In this document: positions 33,521-46,561 of the stretch, piece by piece | How the letters are laid out: each line of letters starts with the position of its first letter | Numbering within the stretch: the stretch's first letter is position 1 | Origin: Rhytidiadelphus loreus | Taxonomy: Eukaryota > Streptophyta > Bryopsida > Hypnales > Hylocomiaceae | Reading direction: 5' to 3' | DNA length: 64,000 nucleotides | Assembly (NCBI GenBank): GCA_947034895.1 | Contig: OX344764.1 | Location: 73,203,348-73,267,347 of the forward strand | Notes under the pieces: model-generated | The model's database searches: none | What the model was told of the DNA's origin: nothing | What the model saw: only the letters and a program-made list of their open reading frames with translations | Position numbers and translations under genes: made by a program

Positions 33521-34398
33521 AGAGGGCTCTTGTTTTGTACTTAAAGGAGTGTTAAATGCGTGTGCATTCTCACCTGTGTGGTTTGGTATTCACTGAACCT
33601 AGCTGGCATGTGATGTGGCATAGAGGTAGGACCGGTATTACGGCTATTAATCATTTGATAATTTTGGCCCACCACTACCGAAATGGTTGGTAAGAAAAAA
33701 TTAGGTATCTAAAAAAAAAGGTAGATTTTAGAAATTTTTCGGCGGTCTTATGTATTGGTGCACCTCAAGGCACATTACAAAGGACCGCTTGTTGGTTTTA
33801 CCTTGAATCATGGCAAAAAAAAAAGGGGCCCAAGTTTCGAGAAAAAGTGTTAGCCTCCAGATGCCCATGCACATAAAGAAATGCTTAAATGCAACCTCTT
33901 CCTCCCAAATTCTTCCAGTGTTCCATATCCTGTGCAAAGTGAAAGGTGCGTTTGTTCTTTCTTCTTGGACTACTTTTTGAAGTGCATTTGTTTTTTTATA
34001 TTCCTTTCTTGTTTTCTTGGACTTTAGCTATGTTTTCTTCCAACCTCTTCCACTGGTGTTGCAATTTTCCAGATTTTTAAGCAATTGCAAATACTATCAT
34101 TATATTCTTTCTATGATTCCCTTCTTCACTGTGATTGATATTGGGCTCAACAAGAGAATGGATAGTCTTGTTTCTGCTCTTGCTTTATAAGGACTTCATT
34201 TTTGAGCTTTCACATTTTACCTACTTCTGTTGAATTAGTTCAGTGCTGCCTATAGACATGAATGCGACCCCACTGCAATCTTTGCATTTTTCATGGAAGT
34301 AAAATAAAACAACATTGTGGACTCCTTGCATTTGTTTTGGTCTACAAAATTTGCATTGAATAGTAACCTTTTTCTTCTACAGAATACCAAACTTCAAA

Positions 34399-35990
34399 AT
34401 GGAGAACCAACTCACTGCACAAAGCTACGGAGCCCCAATACGACCCATTCCATTGGCTCCTAACGGTTGTTTTTTACCTCAAGATTTTCATGTCTGTTGC
34501 ATCCTTCCTTGTAAGATCTTTGAAGTAGTGAAAAACTAGACCTGCAAAACAACAAACAACACTTTGATGTCAAAATGAGTGAATGAATGAAACCAATAGG
34601 TAATCCATTAAAACTTACCATTTAAGTGATTGTTCCTTTCTTTTTGATGTTACTGTCCTTCATATTCACAATGGCTTCCTTCAATTGTGTTCACATGTGC
34701 ATGCCATATTCATCTGCATTGAACACCACATATTTGTACATAGTACTCACTTTTATGTTTCTTTACATTTTACCTCTTTGTTTTATTTTTTTTCTGCTAC
34801 CTCACATTTACTAGTGGGTTCTTGCACTTTGAGCTTTGATCCTACAAACACGTAGAAAATCTTCTTGACATCTTCTGCACTGCTACTCTAGACTAACTTC
34901 ATAAGGTGAATGCAGTAACAAGCGGCATTCCCATACTAGCCTCTCGATTGAATCGACCTCGTACTCTTGCAATGGGGACCTCAACAGGGACTCAAGATGC
35001 AGCAACAAGCAGCCAACCTAAATGGGCACGCAAGACCGTGGACCAAATTGATTACCTTAAGAGATTTTTGTCTTGATCAAAGCGAAACGAGAGATGTACC
35101 TTCAATAAGTCGACATAGTGGATGGTCGGGACTTAATGATTCCAGACACTAGCAAGTGGCAGCGGATCTCACAAGAAAAAAATGCGTGCAGGATTCTCAC
35201 CATGTTTGCGTGATGGCCCCTCCTGCAAGACCAAGTGGAACCAACTAATTCATAACTACAAAAGAATTGTGGACTGCTTCTCTCAAACGAGAACAAACGT
35301 ACCTAATTATTGGGACTTGACAACTGTTGAATGGAAAGCTAAAGGACTCCCCCGCCACTTCCCACAAGAATTTTATGACTCCATTCACGAATGGTTCAGG
35401 AACAGACCACAAATCCATCCTCCATATGTTTGGGACTTACTTTCTCCATCGGATGGTAATTTTCGACCACCTCAACTGCCAAAATAGGACGAAGAAGAAG
35501 ATGATGACAACAAACTTGACACTGAAGATCCTTTGGAGGTCTCGCAGCAATTGCCAATGGAGACCAACGACGCTAATTCACCTCATCCTTCTCCAAGACA
35601 CTCTGTCTCTACTCCCTCTCAACCAGCCCCAATAAGGGAGCAGGCCTATGAGTACCCCACCATCTGGACCATTCAATGGTCTTCCTCCTGGTGTAAGTCC
35701 ACAAATCATTAGCTCTTCAGACAACACACAATTTGATGTGCATAGGCGTCCAAACAATACAAGTATACGACGGAAAAATATTTCTGGCCATGCCATAATT
35801 GCAAAGGCAACGAAGGCCACAAAGGCAGTAATGGCCTCACAAATGCAAGAAATTGTTGATGCATCACTTCAGTTGGAGAGGTTGAAGATTGATGTTTAGT
35901 TCAAACTCTTCACCGAACAAATGGCATACCAGCAAGAAAAAGACAGACGCATGTATAAGGCAAGCATGGTGGTGAACAAAAATGCAAGAT
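34399..35990 (+). pseudogene. PIF/Harbinger Myb/trihelix-like accessory gene, decayed
   Basis: Exon 1 (34399-34465) encodes MENQLTAQSYGAPIRPIPLA and ends at GT. Exon 2 from about 34920 reads SGIPILASRLNRPRTLAMGT and then PKWARKTVDQIDYLKRFLS before a TGA. After two frame changes come WQRISQEKNACRI, CKTKWNQLIHNYKRIVDCF and VPNYWDLTTVEWKAKGLPRH, a helix-rich Trp pattern typical of the Myb/SANT-like protein that helps the Harbinger transposase enter the nucleus and bind ends. TAG at 35485, a frame change near 35660 and TAG at 35897 precede a C-terminal coiled-coil-like tail (ASLQLERLKIDV, EQMAYQQEKDRRMYKASM). It converges on the transposase. Confidence 0.7.
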
Positions 35991-36597
35991 TGGCCATATT
36001 AAAGCAAGCAAAAATGGTTAGCTATCTTTCCTAGCACTCAAGTGTTTTAGGCAAGGGTCTATTGCTGCCAAAGACCACGGCAATACAAAACAATGAAAAT
36101 GCTGCCCCTAACCACTTCACCACAACAAGCAAGGGATTCTAATACAATTGTGTACCTCCACCGTCTGCCTCTACTGAACCTAGCACCAACAAAATTGACG
36201 TCAACCTTGCTGGAGTAGACCCATGAAGTACACCAGACAGTGACCTTGAAAACAACATTCAAGATATAGATGACTACTACGATACATAGATGTAGTGCAG
36301 ACATTAGAAGTTACTATCGAATTCTTCCATCAAAGGTGTTGCCAAAGTTCTAGTCCTTCATTCTTGCTCAAAGTACCACTTGATGGATTGCTTTGTAGTC
36401 TACAATGGACAAGTAGGTAGTGAGTGCTTTACATTGAATCTGTCATTTCCATTTTGAAGTAAAGAAATCAAATTGTACATTTCAAAGTGAATTGAAGTTT
36501 ATGAATTGTATAATGATGCAAAGTAAAAAGAGAACATTATTACCACTTTATCTATGGCTGATGACGACGTCTAGTACTCAAGTGGATGCCAAGCTAT

Positions 36598-37820
36598 GAC
36601 CTCTTCTTTGTCCCCATTATTGTGGCCATATTCTCAAGAATAAGTCCACCACCATCCACGGGAACAGGCTCGTCATCATCCACCTCACCGTCCATGCCTT
36701 CAGTATGTAGCATGCGGAGGAGTTCCTCCACATCTTGGTGAGACTACCGTAGTAAAACATTGTAGAGTATGGCATAGCAGATAATGACGTCCGATAGAAA
36801 AGTGAGTTTGAGATCAAATTTATCAAACAACTCTCGAAATGATTGTTTTAAAATGCCAAATGCATTTTCTACAACACAATGGCCTCTTCGCAATCTTCTA
36901 TTGAATAGAGCCTTTGATATTGAGAGATCAGCCCTAGCCCTGTGTGGAACCATCAACCAAGGAAGAAGTGGATACCCTAAATCACCAATGATGTAGGGTG
37001 TGAAACCATTTACTGAACAAGTCAGATCCATGAGATTGCCATGCATAGCTAAAGTGTGCAGTGATGAACGCCTCAACATTTGATTATCATTTGTGGAACC
37101 TGACATGCCTACAAAGAGGTCTAGGAATCGTTTTTCACTGTCGACAACAACTTGACAATTTACAGTATATCCACCTAATTTGAAATAAAAATAGTCTGCA
37201 GCTCCGAACTGGGGCTTAGATATACTCACATGCATACCGTCAATTACACCTACACCTGCAGGCAAACCACATAGGTTAGCAAACTTCATTTGAGTTTCTT
37301 GCATTCTGTCTCCAAAGGGCCAAGAGATTTCGTGTTGCATTGTGTCGTTGATGGTGCTCACCACCTCCCGTAGGACTTTCGAGACCATGCTCTTACCAAT
37401 AGCAAACATTTCACTGCAAATAGTGAAATTTGCACCATGTGTAAGTTTGAATAATATGCAGGCCACACGAACTAGTATTGGAATTGCCAATTGGTATTTT
37501 GTTTTTTGTTTTTGTACATGTAGCCGAAAGAGTTCTGCCAGAGAAAATACGGAGGATTTTGTCATTCTAAACATGGTAACCCATCTACTATTGTCATATT
37601 GTTCCAAAAGGAACCGTGAAAACCACATCGTCGAACAAGGCTTCACCCAAAAATTGAGTTCTTCATCAAAAAAATTAAAGGAAGTACACAGCCTGTAATT
37701 ATAGAGTGTTGTTTTTATGACTGAAAATGTATCAATAATTAGAACGTGTACACTTTGCGCAAAAGAAGACAAAGTTTCATCACAATCTTCATCTGATTCA
37801 AGTAGAGTAGGACTCTGCAT
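36598..37820 (-). pseudogene. PIF/Harbinger DDE transposase, late premature stop
   Basis: ATG at 37820 opens 358 codons up to TAG at 36744-36746. Catalytic residues of a DDE_Tnp_4 domain are visible: first Asp in GVIDGMHVSI, second Asp in YIIGDLGYPLLPWLM, Glu in HCVVENAFGILKQSFREL. The N-terminal helical part contains SRWVTMFRMTKSSVFSLAEL. After the TAG the same frame continues SHQDVEELLRMLHTEGMDGE to a second stop at about 36598, so the TAG (from CAG by C-to-T) probably truncated a protein about 50 residues longer. All three catalytic residues are kept, so activity of the shortened protein cannot be excluded, but the partner gene is broken. In the intact element it would excise and reinsert with 3-bp TWA duplication. 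Confidence 0.85.
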
Positions 37821-39079
37821 CGTCTCATTGGCGTGCAACAACAATGACAAGAGCTAGACGGTGAATGCCAAGACATTGTGAGGGTTTCCAAATTGATCCA
37901 TGCCGTCAGTTTTGCAATCTGTCCTCCAAACCTGGCGCAAACAAATTTGAAATTGAACATAAGGTGCAATATACAAGGAAGAGTGAGAGTTTAATTTTTT
38001 TTTAAACTAAAGGACCAAAAGAAAATGGTTGACACAATTATGGTAGCAAATGACTAAATGGCAAAGGTCATGAACAAGTGAACTACTGTGGAGGAACCCT
38101 AGCCCAGAAGGTCATCACTCTAAACTAGAACGACGACACAAAAATGACGCAACAACTTTCAATTCGAAGACAGCACATTTCGTCAACGAAAATTTTGTAA
38201 ATGAAATTTGAGTGGGAGCATAGTCTCACCTCTAAAATAGAAAACAAAAGCGGTTAGCACTGCGGAAGAAGAGTGAAACAACAACGGAAAAAGAGCAGAC
38301 CACGAGCGAAACAAGAGCAAAAGAAAAGTGTAGTAGGAGCGGACCAAGAGCAGAACGAGAGCGGAACATGAGTGGACCACCAATGACGTGAAAGCGAAGA
38401 TCGCAACACGTGGCGATGAAGTCAGAACGAGTACATGGTAAGCAACGAAAGAAGCATCAAAACCTCACTACAAGATAGCAACAACAACAAATGGAACGTG
38501 AAGGTTGTAAGGAAGAGGAGCATTTACAAGAGTTCGATAAAGAACAAAAACACAATGACAAAGTTAAAGTGCAACGTTTTGGTTCGATGACTGCGCTCAA
38601 AACAACAGACCCCACCACTCCTAATGCCCTATCCTGAAGTGAATGTCAAGTGATGAAACTAATAGACGTGGCTAAAAAAGTTGATAACACTAGCCTGGTG
38701 TAAATGGTACCCCTGTTTTACAAAACCCTATAGTACTTTAACCTTCCCCCTACGCAATCAACACTGTGACTAAACCCTAAACCTTCACAGGACAATGTTT
38801 AGAAATAACACCCGGGTTGTATGTAAGCCTAAGTGGGACGAGCCCTTAATTGTACTAATTTTTACAAAAAATCCTTTGTAGTGACTAATTCTCATGGTGA
38901 CACTCATTTTGTCCCAGTGCTAATAGAAAAAATTAGAGTTGCTTTTTGCCTTGGTTATCATTGCAAAAGGAGTCTCAACATGCAAGATTGAACGTTCTAA
39001 AATGGTTTGGGTATTAGACAATTATGATGGTTTAAATTATAATTGGACCCTGATTTCATTGGAGCATGGCATGATGTTT
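37821..39079. other. Stretch downstream of the Harbinger relic, no gene
   Basis: A purine-rich segment at 38220-38400 has repeated GAGCGGA/GAGCAGA strings. Its minus-strand open frame is low-complexity (Ser/Leu/Phe) and not supported as a gene. Confidence 0.4.
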
Positions 39080-39083
39080 TTAA

Positions 39084-39325
39084 CCCTTAAAGGACATTTT
39101 TGTTCCTCAGGGGCAGCTTAAGGAATCTACTACAGTGATTTTAGATCATGCAAGAGCGCTATCCGATCCCTCCAATGATCAAAACTTTACAAAACGAAAA
39201 CCACATTTGAAGCCTACAAGGAGGAAGAGGCAATTTTTGAAAAGAGACGTTCATGATAGCTCCCACAATTCTTGATATTCTTTGGACAGAAGACCTAAAG
39301 GGCATGAAATAGTGTCTTTGAAGGG
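39084..39325. mobile_element. Family B TTAA-flanked MITE, 242 bp
   Basis: Starts CCCTTAAAGGACATT, ends (reverse complement) CCCTTCAAAGACA, with TTAA at 39080-39083 and 39326-39329. Its termini match the longer copies at 41028 and 51796. Confidence 0.65.
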
Positions 39326-39530
39326 TTAAAACAATCTGATTTGAATATGGTTAGCCGATAACATTATTAACCTACCTAAATTATTCCCATTAAGATATTG
39401 ATAATCCGTCGGAGTGAATGTAGTTTATTCTACAAAGAGTCATTGGTAAGCTAGGAAGTTGCAATGCTAGTGTCCTTGGTTGATTGAAAAATTGCAAAGA
39501 GCCATTGGATGGCTAGGAAGTTATAATGCT

Positions 39531-40196
39531 AGGGGCTCCTATTCTCTGGGGGAGCAAAAGGCCCTCCAACATTGGTTAATAATGTTATAGCCCATGAATG
39601 TCATGCTAATAAATTTAATCATTTTAGAGAGATTCTTGTATAAATTGAGTGGTGATTGTACAATCCCCCACCAAAAGTTTTTGTGATTGCAATTTGTGCC
39701 ATCAAGTTTTCTTTGCATACTATAGAATATAGTTAGTATTTTTGTCATACATAATTAAAATGACATTCTTACACAATCCAATCAAGCATACCAAGTTTCA
39801 ATTTTGAAAAAGAAAAACTCCATTTTTGGTGAATTGTTTCATTTGATTTTCATGTTTTTACATGATAATTAATTGAAAAGCATAAGTGATGAGTTTTTTG
39901 AATTTGATTGTGGAGATATGTAGTGGAAACATACATACATACATCTTTCCTTATCCAAGCATCTCTAAAAAAGTTTTAGAACTTTCTTTATAGAGATTTC
40001 AATGTTGAGGTGACAATGCCCTAATTTCGGAAAATAGACATCTCTTTATCGTAATAAACCAAAGTTGGGCATGACAAGATAATACTAATTATATTCTATA
40101 TTATGCAAAAAAAAAAAAAAAATGGTACAAATTGCAATCACAAAAACTTTTGGTAAGGGAATGTACAATTAAACCTTTTGCCCCATAAGCACCCCT
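39531..40196. mobile_element. Foldback element, about 666 bp
   Basis: The left arm (about 39531-39755) and right arm (about 40070-40196) are inverted copies: AGGGGCTCC...GGAGCAAAAGG against AGGGGTGCTTATGGGGCAAA, then CAAAAGTTTTTGTGATTGCA and TAGAATATARTTAGTATT in both. The centre is AT-rich and unique. The left flank contains a duplicated CTAGGAAGTT-AATGCTAG. No coding sequence. Confidence 0.75.
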
Positions 40197-41023
40197 ATTT
40201 CTTTCCGCTAATAGATTTCCTTTTCATGCATCCCCTTGTCCTAAATGATGAGGTCCATAAGCCATGTAAAGTAACAAACCTATTACCGATCTTTTTAGAA
40301 ATTGTCCCCCCTTCTATTATCAAGAGTTAAAATTGATTAATTTGTGTTAATTAAACTTCTAGAAAAAATTCCCGTGGAAAAAAAATTATCTTAGAATTAT
40401 TTTAGAATTATTTTTCTATTATTTGAAGTGAAAAAGTAATCGACATTCATTATTGTCTATTGACTTGTCCAAAACAATTCTTCAAAAAGTAGGAATCCAA
40501 AGGAAAATAATCCATCAATATCTCAAAAGGTGAATAAACTTTACTTTAATTGGATTATGAACAGGTTGGGAATGGGTTCAGAAATAGGGCTTAGGATTGG
40601 GGTCAAAAATGGGTATGGTTACCTTAGTTCTTAGTATGGATGAAATAAGGTATTCAATATACATCTTTTTAAGTACTAATTCCCCTTTTGTTGAACCCCT
40701 CACAATATTTATTGCATTGCCACCTTGTTATTCACCTAAAATTATCCCTTAATATATTGTATAAGGCCTTTAATTAATGGGAACACCATTTTGAGACTAA
40801 TAACTATTTCAAAACTAATTATAGGTGTGATTCAAAGAGGTGGTAGTGTTAGCACACCTTGCTTCAATTGATGTTGGTTAGATTAATAATTCTATGAATG
40901 TTTAACTTTTAAAGGACCAAGTGACCATTCAATGTATGCAAGAGATCTAGGATAATTACACATGAAACCAATTTAGGCAAGATGTTCATAATATTTTGAT
41001 ATAAGGTATGAACATGTACCCCT
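40197..41023. other. AT-rich intergenic stretch
   Basis: No gene, tandem repeat or inverted pair was recognised here. Confidence 0.4.
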
Positions 41024-41027
41024 TTAA

Positions 41028-41588
41028 ACCTTCAAGAACATTTCATGTTTAGGCTTCGTCAAACTTCATTAAATTTCTACATAAAAATACACATTTCAAA
41101 ATATTTTAACATTTAACATTTAACATTTAACATGTTTTACCCATAGTAATATATATATCTAAAATTTATTCTCATTTTTTCATAATTAAAAACATCAAAT
41201 TGAATTTTATACAAAATTTAACAAAATTTATTTGTAGAAATCATAGTAATTACAAAAATGCTTAAAATAGTGTGAAATTTTTAAGAAAAATATAAATAAT
41301 AGTGAAAAACATCATGGTATAATTAGTGTATTCTTTTGAGCTTACACTTGAAGAAATTCAATACAAAAAGTTCAAAAGTGGTGTATTTTGAACTTTCAAG
41401 AGGCTACCTTCAAAGTGTCACAAAAATTACCAATTAAAAAATTTAGAAAAAATAAAAATACAAAAAATAGTAGATTATTGGAGCTAAATTTTTTAGTTAA
41501 ACTTTAAAACATTTAAAAGTACGAACTATATGAAAAATGTTCGTTTGACTTTCAAAATGCCCATCGGGCTTCCAATGTCCTTTATGGG
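41028..41588. mobile_element. Family B TTAA-flanked element, 561 bp
   Basis: Starts ACCTTCAAGAACATT and ends (reverse complement) CCCATAAAGGACATT, with TTAA at 41024-41027 and 41589-41592. The inside from about 41080 to 41430 is the reverse complement of 51870-52200, with shared strings such as GTGTCACAAAAATTAC and GTGAAAAACATCAT. Confidence 0.65.
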
Positions 41589-41789
41589 TTAATGGAATTT
41601 TTTTTTTGATTGGGTACCTAGATCAAAAGTTATATTGCCCTAAACTTTTTGGATAGCCCAAGCAACTTTGGGTAGCATGTGAAAAACTCCTCCTAATTAT
41701 AATTCTAAAATTTGGCAAGTATGTAACTTACATGATGTAAGATGCAAATGTAAAAATCTCATTAATTTTTAAAAGAAGTTAAAGTATGT

Positions 41790-42018
41790 TGGCCTTGTTA
41801 GGCAAGGTTGGAAAAATAAAATTCTTCTTCTAACTTCAAACATTATAATCTTTCAATTTGTGCAGTCAAAGTTTCTAAATTTTTTCTACACATTCCTATA
41901 GTAGTCTAGTACAAATTAGTACAATTAAATTTTGGAGAATTTTTTTTTTTCATTGCCCTAAAAATTGCTAGTTTTCACCATTTCTATCTAAAATGTGCCT
42001 CACTCCTTCAAGGATTAA
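41790..42018. repeat. Dispersed repeat, inverted copy of 44851-45090
   Basis: Shared strings, one read in reverse complement, include AGGCAAGGTTGGAAAAA, GTACAAATT and GTGCCTCA. The two copies are 2.8 kb apart in opposite orientation and flank the family A copy at 42701. Confidence 0.7.
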
Positions 42019-42700
42019 AAGTCCTTTTAGAACAACCTTATGATAATTTTGAATTGATACAAATGTGAAGACACTATGAAGATGTAGTATCTTAGCATTT
42101 TCAATGAAAAGGGTGAAATAATTGTTATTATCATTTTGTACAAACAAGAGAAAACTTGAAAATGTATATTTTTCCAATAGGTATAGAATGTTATAGAGTT
42201 AGACATTATGTAGTTCTTTGGGCAAGCAATGTGGAAACTTAAGACTAATATCCACCATTGACAACATAGTTTAAAATACAAACATTTGTGAGTTGCATCT
42301 TCACAAAGAAGAGTCCAAATGGACCACTACATTGATATGTCCTAATATTGCGTGGGACACTAATTTACCAAAGTCACACTCTATTGAATTAGTGTAAGTT
42401 GAAATAATATTGTATTGTGCCAATTTACAAATATATAAAAATTTGTAGTAACACAAATTTCAAATTGACACTAATTCCTCCTTCACTATTAAGACAAATC
42501 AATGCAGAGGAAAGAAACTTCCCTTTCTTTTGTGTCCAATTCAATGCAAATCTTTAGGAAGAGATATTTGTACATAGTGAGTCCAAAATTGTTTGTTCCA
42601 TTTGTCCTTATCAATATTGAGAGGTACGTAGAATGTAATAGTTTAAATTTGGAACAATCAACCAATGTATTTTACATGTTGACTTCACGAAGCACTTTAA

Positions 42701-43633
42701 TCCCTAAATAATTTGGACTATGTTTTCACCAAAACTACTCCAAAACTATCATTTCTAGGACAAGTACCAAATTTTAGAAAAAAATCATTTTTAGATACAT
42801 GTAACCATAGGATCTTCTAGTGCACTTGTTTGAAAAGATGTGGAAAAAAATTTAGAAATTTCCACCATGTAGATTGCAAGATATTAGCATTTGAAGTGAC
42901 CAAAATCCTTTCTTTGGCCCTGCAAAAAATCGGGAGTTGCACTTCATAAGGTCACATTTGTATGGAAAAATGTCCAAAATGGTGGTTACTCTTTGGATTC
43001 CTTCTTTAAAGCAAGTTGGCTACATGCTTGAAATTTCAAATCATTTGGAGTTGTACAACATATAGAAAAATAATAATAAGTAGAAAAGAATAGAAAATGA
43101 TTCAAAATACTAAATTGTTAACAATTTATTTATGGAATTGAAAAATGCTAATTGTAATTTTGTAATAAAAAATCTACACCTAAAGTATTTATTTATTTTC
43201 AATAATATTTAAAATTGAGTTAAATAAAGGACTTCAAAGTTTGTCTTCGAATAGAGATTCCATAACTACTCGTAAACTTCTTCAAACTAAAACTCCTCAT
43301 AACATTCATCTCATTAATCAAAATGGGTTGATTCAAAGTTTTCCACATATATATAAATATAGAGAAGTAATTTCAAATTTTTATTTCTTAATAAAATGAT
43401 TTTTAAAGAAGTATTTTTACTGCCTGAGCTACCTGCCGAGCAATGGAAACTACATATCATACAATAACTTTTTTTATCATGTAGTCAAAAGTTATGAAAA
43501 TTGTTAGGCCTTAAAGCTACTCCTTGGGTGCATGTCGTGTGAAAATTTCAAAGAAAAAAGATAAAAATCCAATTTGTAGCGAGCTACCCAAAATGGCTAT
43601 GTTGCCAAAAAATGCAGTTTTTGCATTTAGGGG
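42701..43633. mobile_element. Family A TTAA-flanked element, 933 bp, inverted
   Basis: TCCCTAAATAATTTGG at the left and TTTAGGGG at the right, with TTAA at 42697-42700 and 43634-43637. Nearly the whole length is the reverse complement of 28851-29815, for example AAATTGTTAACAATTTA and CCAAAATGGTGGTTACTCTT. Confidence 0.75.
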
Positions 43634-43637
43634 TTAA

Positions 43638-46561
43638 AGAAATTGTCATTCTTGTTCAACATTTAAAACTATTTACCATGTTTCACTTCTTGTTGTCTAC
43701 TATTAAAACAAAACTTTAAATGTCTCCAAAACAACATGCAAGACTAAGAATCAGTTTCAATTATTTCTTATTATGAAATTAATCATGATGGTACAATGTT
43801 TAGACTAACATGCATTTGTTGATTGTTGATTGTTAAATAAAAACAATGTTGAAGAAAATAATATTTAATGAGAATACCTAAGATTATGTAGCAAAGCACC
43901 CTCAAAAAGTGCACAACATCATTGTGATAAGGAATCACAAGTAGAATACTATGAATTTATATGCCCAAACCTCTTATGTATCACAAACATAAGTTATACA
44001 AAACCAACAACAACCACACCCAGTAAAAAAATATAAAATATAAATCATTGAATTCTCATATGGTAATGATCATTGAATTCTCAAATGCTTAGAATGACAA
44101 ATTGGGACAAAATCAAATTACTAGGATGTTTTCATTTTTATATAGATATGAAACACAACATAAACAATTTCCCTAGCTCAAATGACTCTAACTACTAAGC
44201 TTTTACATATTTCTTGTAATTTATTTTTTCAGCAATCAAAATTCAAAGGTAATTATACAAATGGTTGACAACATTACTAAGCAAGGCAAGAAGATTTCCC
44301 ACGATCATAATAGCCAATGCAAATAAATTTAATTTTGGCTAGAGAACAATTTAGAATTCAAAACCCAAAACCAATAATGAAAAATAACCATTATTTATTA
44401 TTTATAGGCACTTGTATTGAAATAATGTATTAATATATATGTATGTTTGTTGTGTATATAAGACATACATACAATCATGCATAACATGTTGTTAATGTCT
44501 AACAAAGTAATTGGTAAAATTGGTATATATTGTTGTAAAATTATAATAATATGTCTCTGAAACTTTTGTCGATAATTTTTTATAATTTAGTCAATGATTA
44601 AAAGAACACATCCTAGAGAAGACAAGAATCCCTTGATCTAAGAGGTCAATATTGAGGTGGTTAAGATAATTACATTAAATCCTCGAAATAAACATATAAG
44701 GATAGCTCCTACTATTAAATTGTCTTGATTTTAGCTTAATCCACATTGATTTGTTCTAGAAATGATTCTTATGAAATTAATTTATATGTGGTTATAACTT
44801 TTTATATTGGAGGAATATTATTATCAATGATACTTGTGATGATTTTTGAACCTCTAAAAGATTGAGGCACATTTTGGATAGAAATTGTGAAAAACCAGCA
44901 CTTTTAGGGCAATGAGAAAAGAAAAAAAAGTTTTCTTATAAGATTCAATTGTACAAATTTGTATTAGATTACTATGGGGAATGTGTGGAAAAAATTTCAG
45001 AAACTTTGACCACACGGATTGAAAGATTATAACGTTTGAAGTGAGAAAAAAAAGTTTTTTTCCAACCTTGCCCAATAGGGCCAACGGCAAAATTTAACTC
45101 CTCTTAGAGGCCCAAGGAGGATTGACCTCCTTGTTGCCCCGTGTTTTATCCTTGGAAAAAACACTAGATTTTTTTATTTGCCACCCGTAATAAAATTTGC
45201 AAGTTCTGAATTTATATTTGCAATCAAAGATTCAAAGGCCCTAAATTGGTTAGGAGAGGTGAAGAAATACAAAATTTACACGACACAAAACAGGGAGCAA
45301 TTTTTACATTTAACCTTGGTTGGGACAATAATGGGTGTCAGTCCTCCATGGCCCTCCTAGAATGGGTGTGTCAAAATTTCATGAACATCCGACCGAAATT
45401 AGTTTCATGCATAACTGTAAAAGATCTCTTGCATAAATGGAATGGTCACTAGGTCCTTTAGAGGTTATTATGAATTGCACTATGGTGGGGTCACCCATTC
45501 CCGATTAGGAACCAATAACCAACCCATAGACTGACTTATTTCCAACCATAGCTAGAATGTCTTTTTCTTTTTCTTTTCAAAATTGGGACTAATAGATTTA
45601 TGACACATGTCCCAAAGTAGTGATTGAGTAAGAAAGTAGAAAGCATTGAGTAAGATTGTAATTTTTGAGTTATTGGAATTGGAAGAGTCTAGAGATTGGT
45701 AATGGGTCTCGAGCACTTTTTGCCTCTCAAAATTCATAGTAATTACAATTCAAGTGATAAAATTACCAAAGTTTTTGCAATCCCCATCATTTCTATCCTT
45801 CCACCACCCAAAAAATTTGCTTCACCCTACACTGCTCCAAATCATATCCAGAATTGCTTATTTGATCAGTTATAGGTGGCTTCACTGTAGTAAATAATAA
45901 ACAATGGATAAAATATAGTCCTTCTTTGTAATAAATTATAGCCATATGTAAGTTAATCTTGTAGCATGCACTAATAGGACAAATCAATGTGGTTCTCAAT
46001 TTGTAGGATATATATTTTAGACATTCTTAGCTTGTACTTGTTGAACTTTGTACCACTGATTTCTATAGACTAGTAACAATATGATCGGCAAGAAGATACA
46101 CATGACTAATTAAACTAATTGTAGGTCTTCTTGTGATCCTTTCCCAATCTTTGCAAACCATAATTTCACTAGTTTATAAATAAAAATGAATTTTCAAAGT
46201 AACAATTATTTGCATAACCCAAACCTGTCCTCCATTATCCGATGATTAGCCATTTTAGACAAGAATCTAAATGAAACAATCTTAGAAATAAAGTAGAACA
46301 ATTATGTGTACTTATGTTAGATCAGGATATTTTTAACAATTTAGTCTACAACAATGACACCAATGAATGACACTAAATGTGGAAGGAGTTATGAAAAAAA
46401 AAAAAAATACCAGATTGCTGGCCACTGTTGCAAGAAGCCCTGGACCCCAACAACCTGGATCTGAAGTGGTCAACATTAAATCCAAACACATGAACCAATG
46501 GCTGAGGGACCTGCACGGCGAAGGGAAGTCCCAATTTATAAGTAAGGTCGGAGGTCCATAA
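43638..46561. other. AT-rich intergenic stretch
   Basis: Contains the inverted repeat copy at 44851-45090. A short open frame at 46367-46561 with balanced composition (ends HMNQWLRDLHGEGKSQF and on) could be a gene scrap but has no recognisable family. Nothing else is supported. Confidence 0.35.
44851..45090. repeat. Dispersed repeat, partner of 41790-42018
   Basis: Opposite orientation to the copy at 41790. See that entry for shared strings. No termini were defined. Confidence 0.7.

Larger units (their letters stand above)
33522..38640. mobile_element. Decayed PIF/Harbinger element, ends approximate
   Basis: The element is defined by two converging coding relics: a Myb/trihelix-like gene on the plus strand and a DDE transposase on the minus strand, the standard two-gene content of PIF/Harbinger. 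Candidate termini GGGCTCTTGTTTTG (about 33528) and, inverted, GGGTCTGTTGTTTTG (about 38595-38620) resemble plant PIF ends, but I see no clean 3-bp target duplication, so the outer limits are uncertain. Confidence 0.5.

Noticed and set aside
38183..38383. Leu/Phe/Ser-rich minus-strand open frame resembling a membrane protein
   Set aside because: It arises from a purine-rich repeat on the plus strand; low complexity and no flanking gene structure.
33522..38640. Exact Harbinger termini and 3-bp target duplication
   Set aside because: The candidate inverted ends match over only about 13 bp and no clean TWA duplication is present, so exact ends are not claimed.
46367..46561. Open frame with fairly balanced composition
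   Set aside because: Too short, with a poly-Lys run from an A tract and no recognisable homology.
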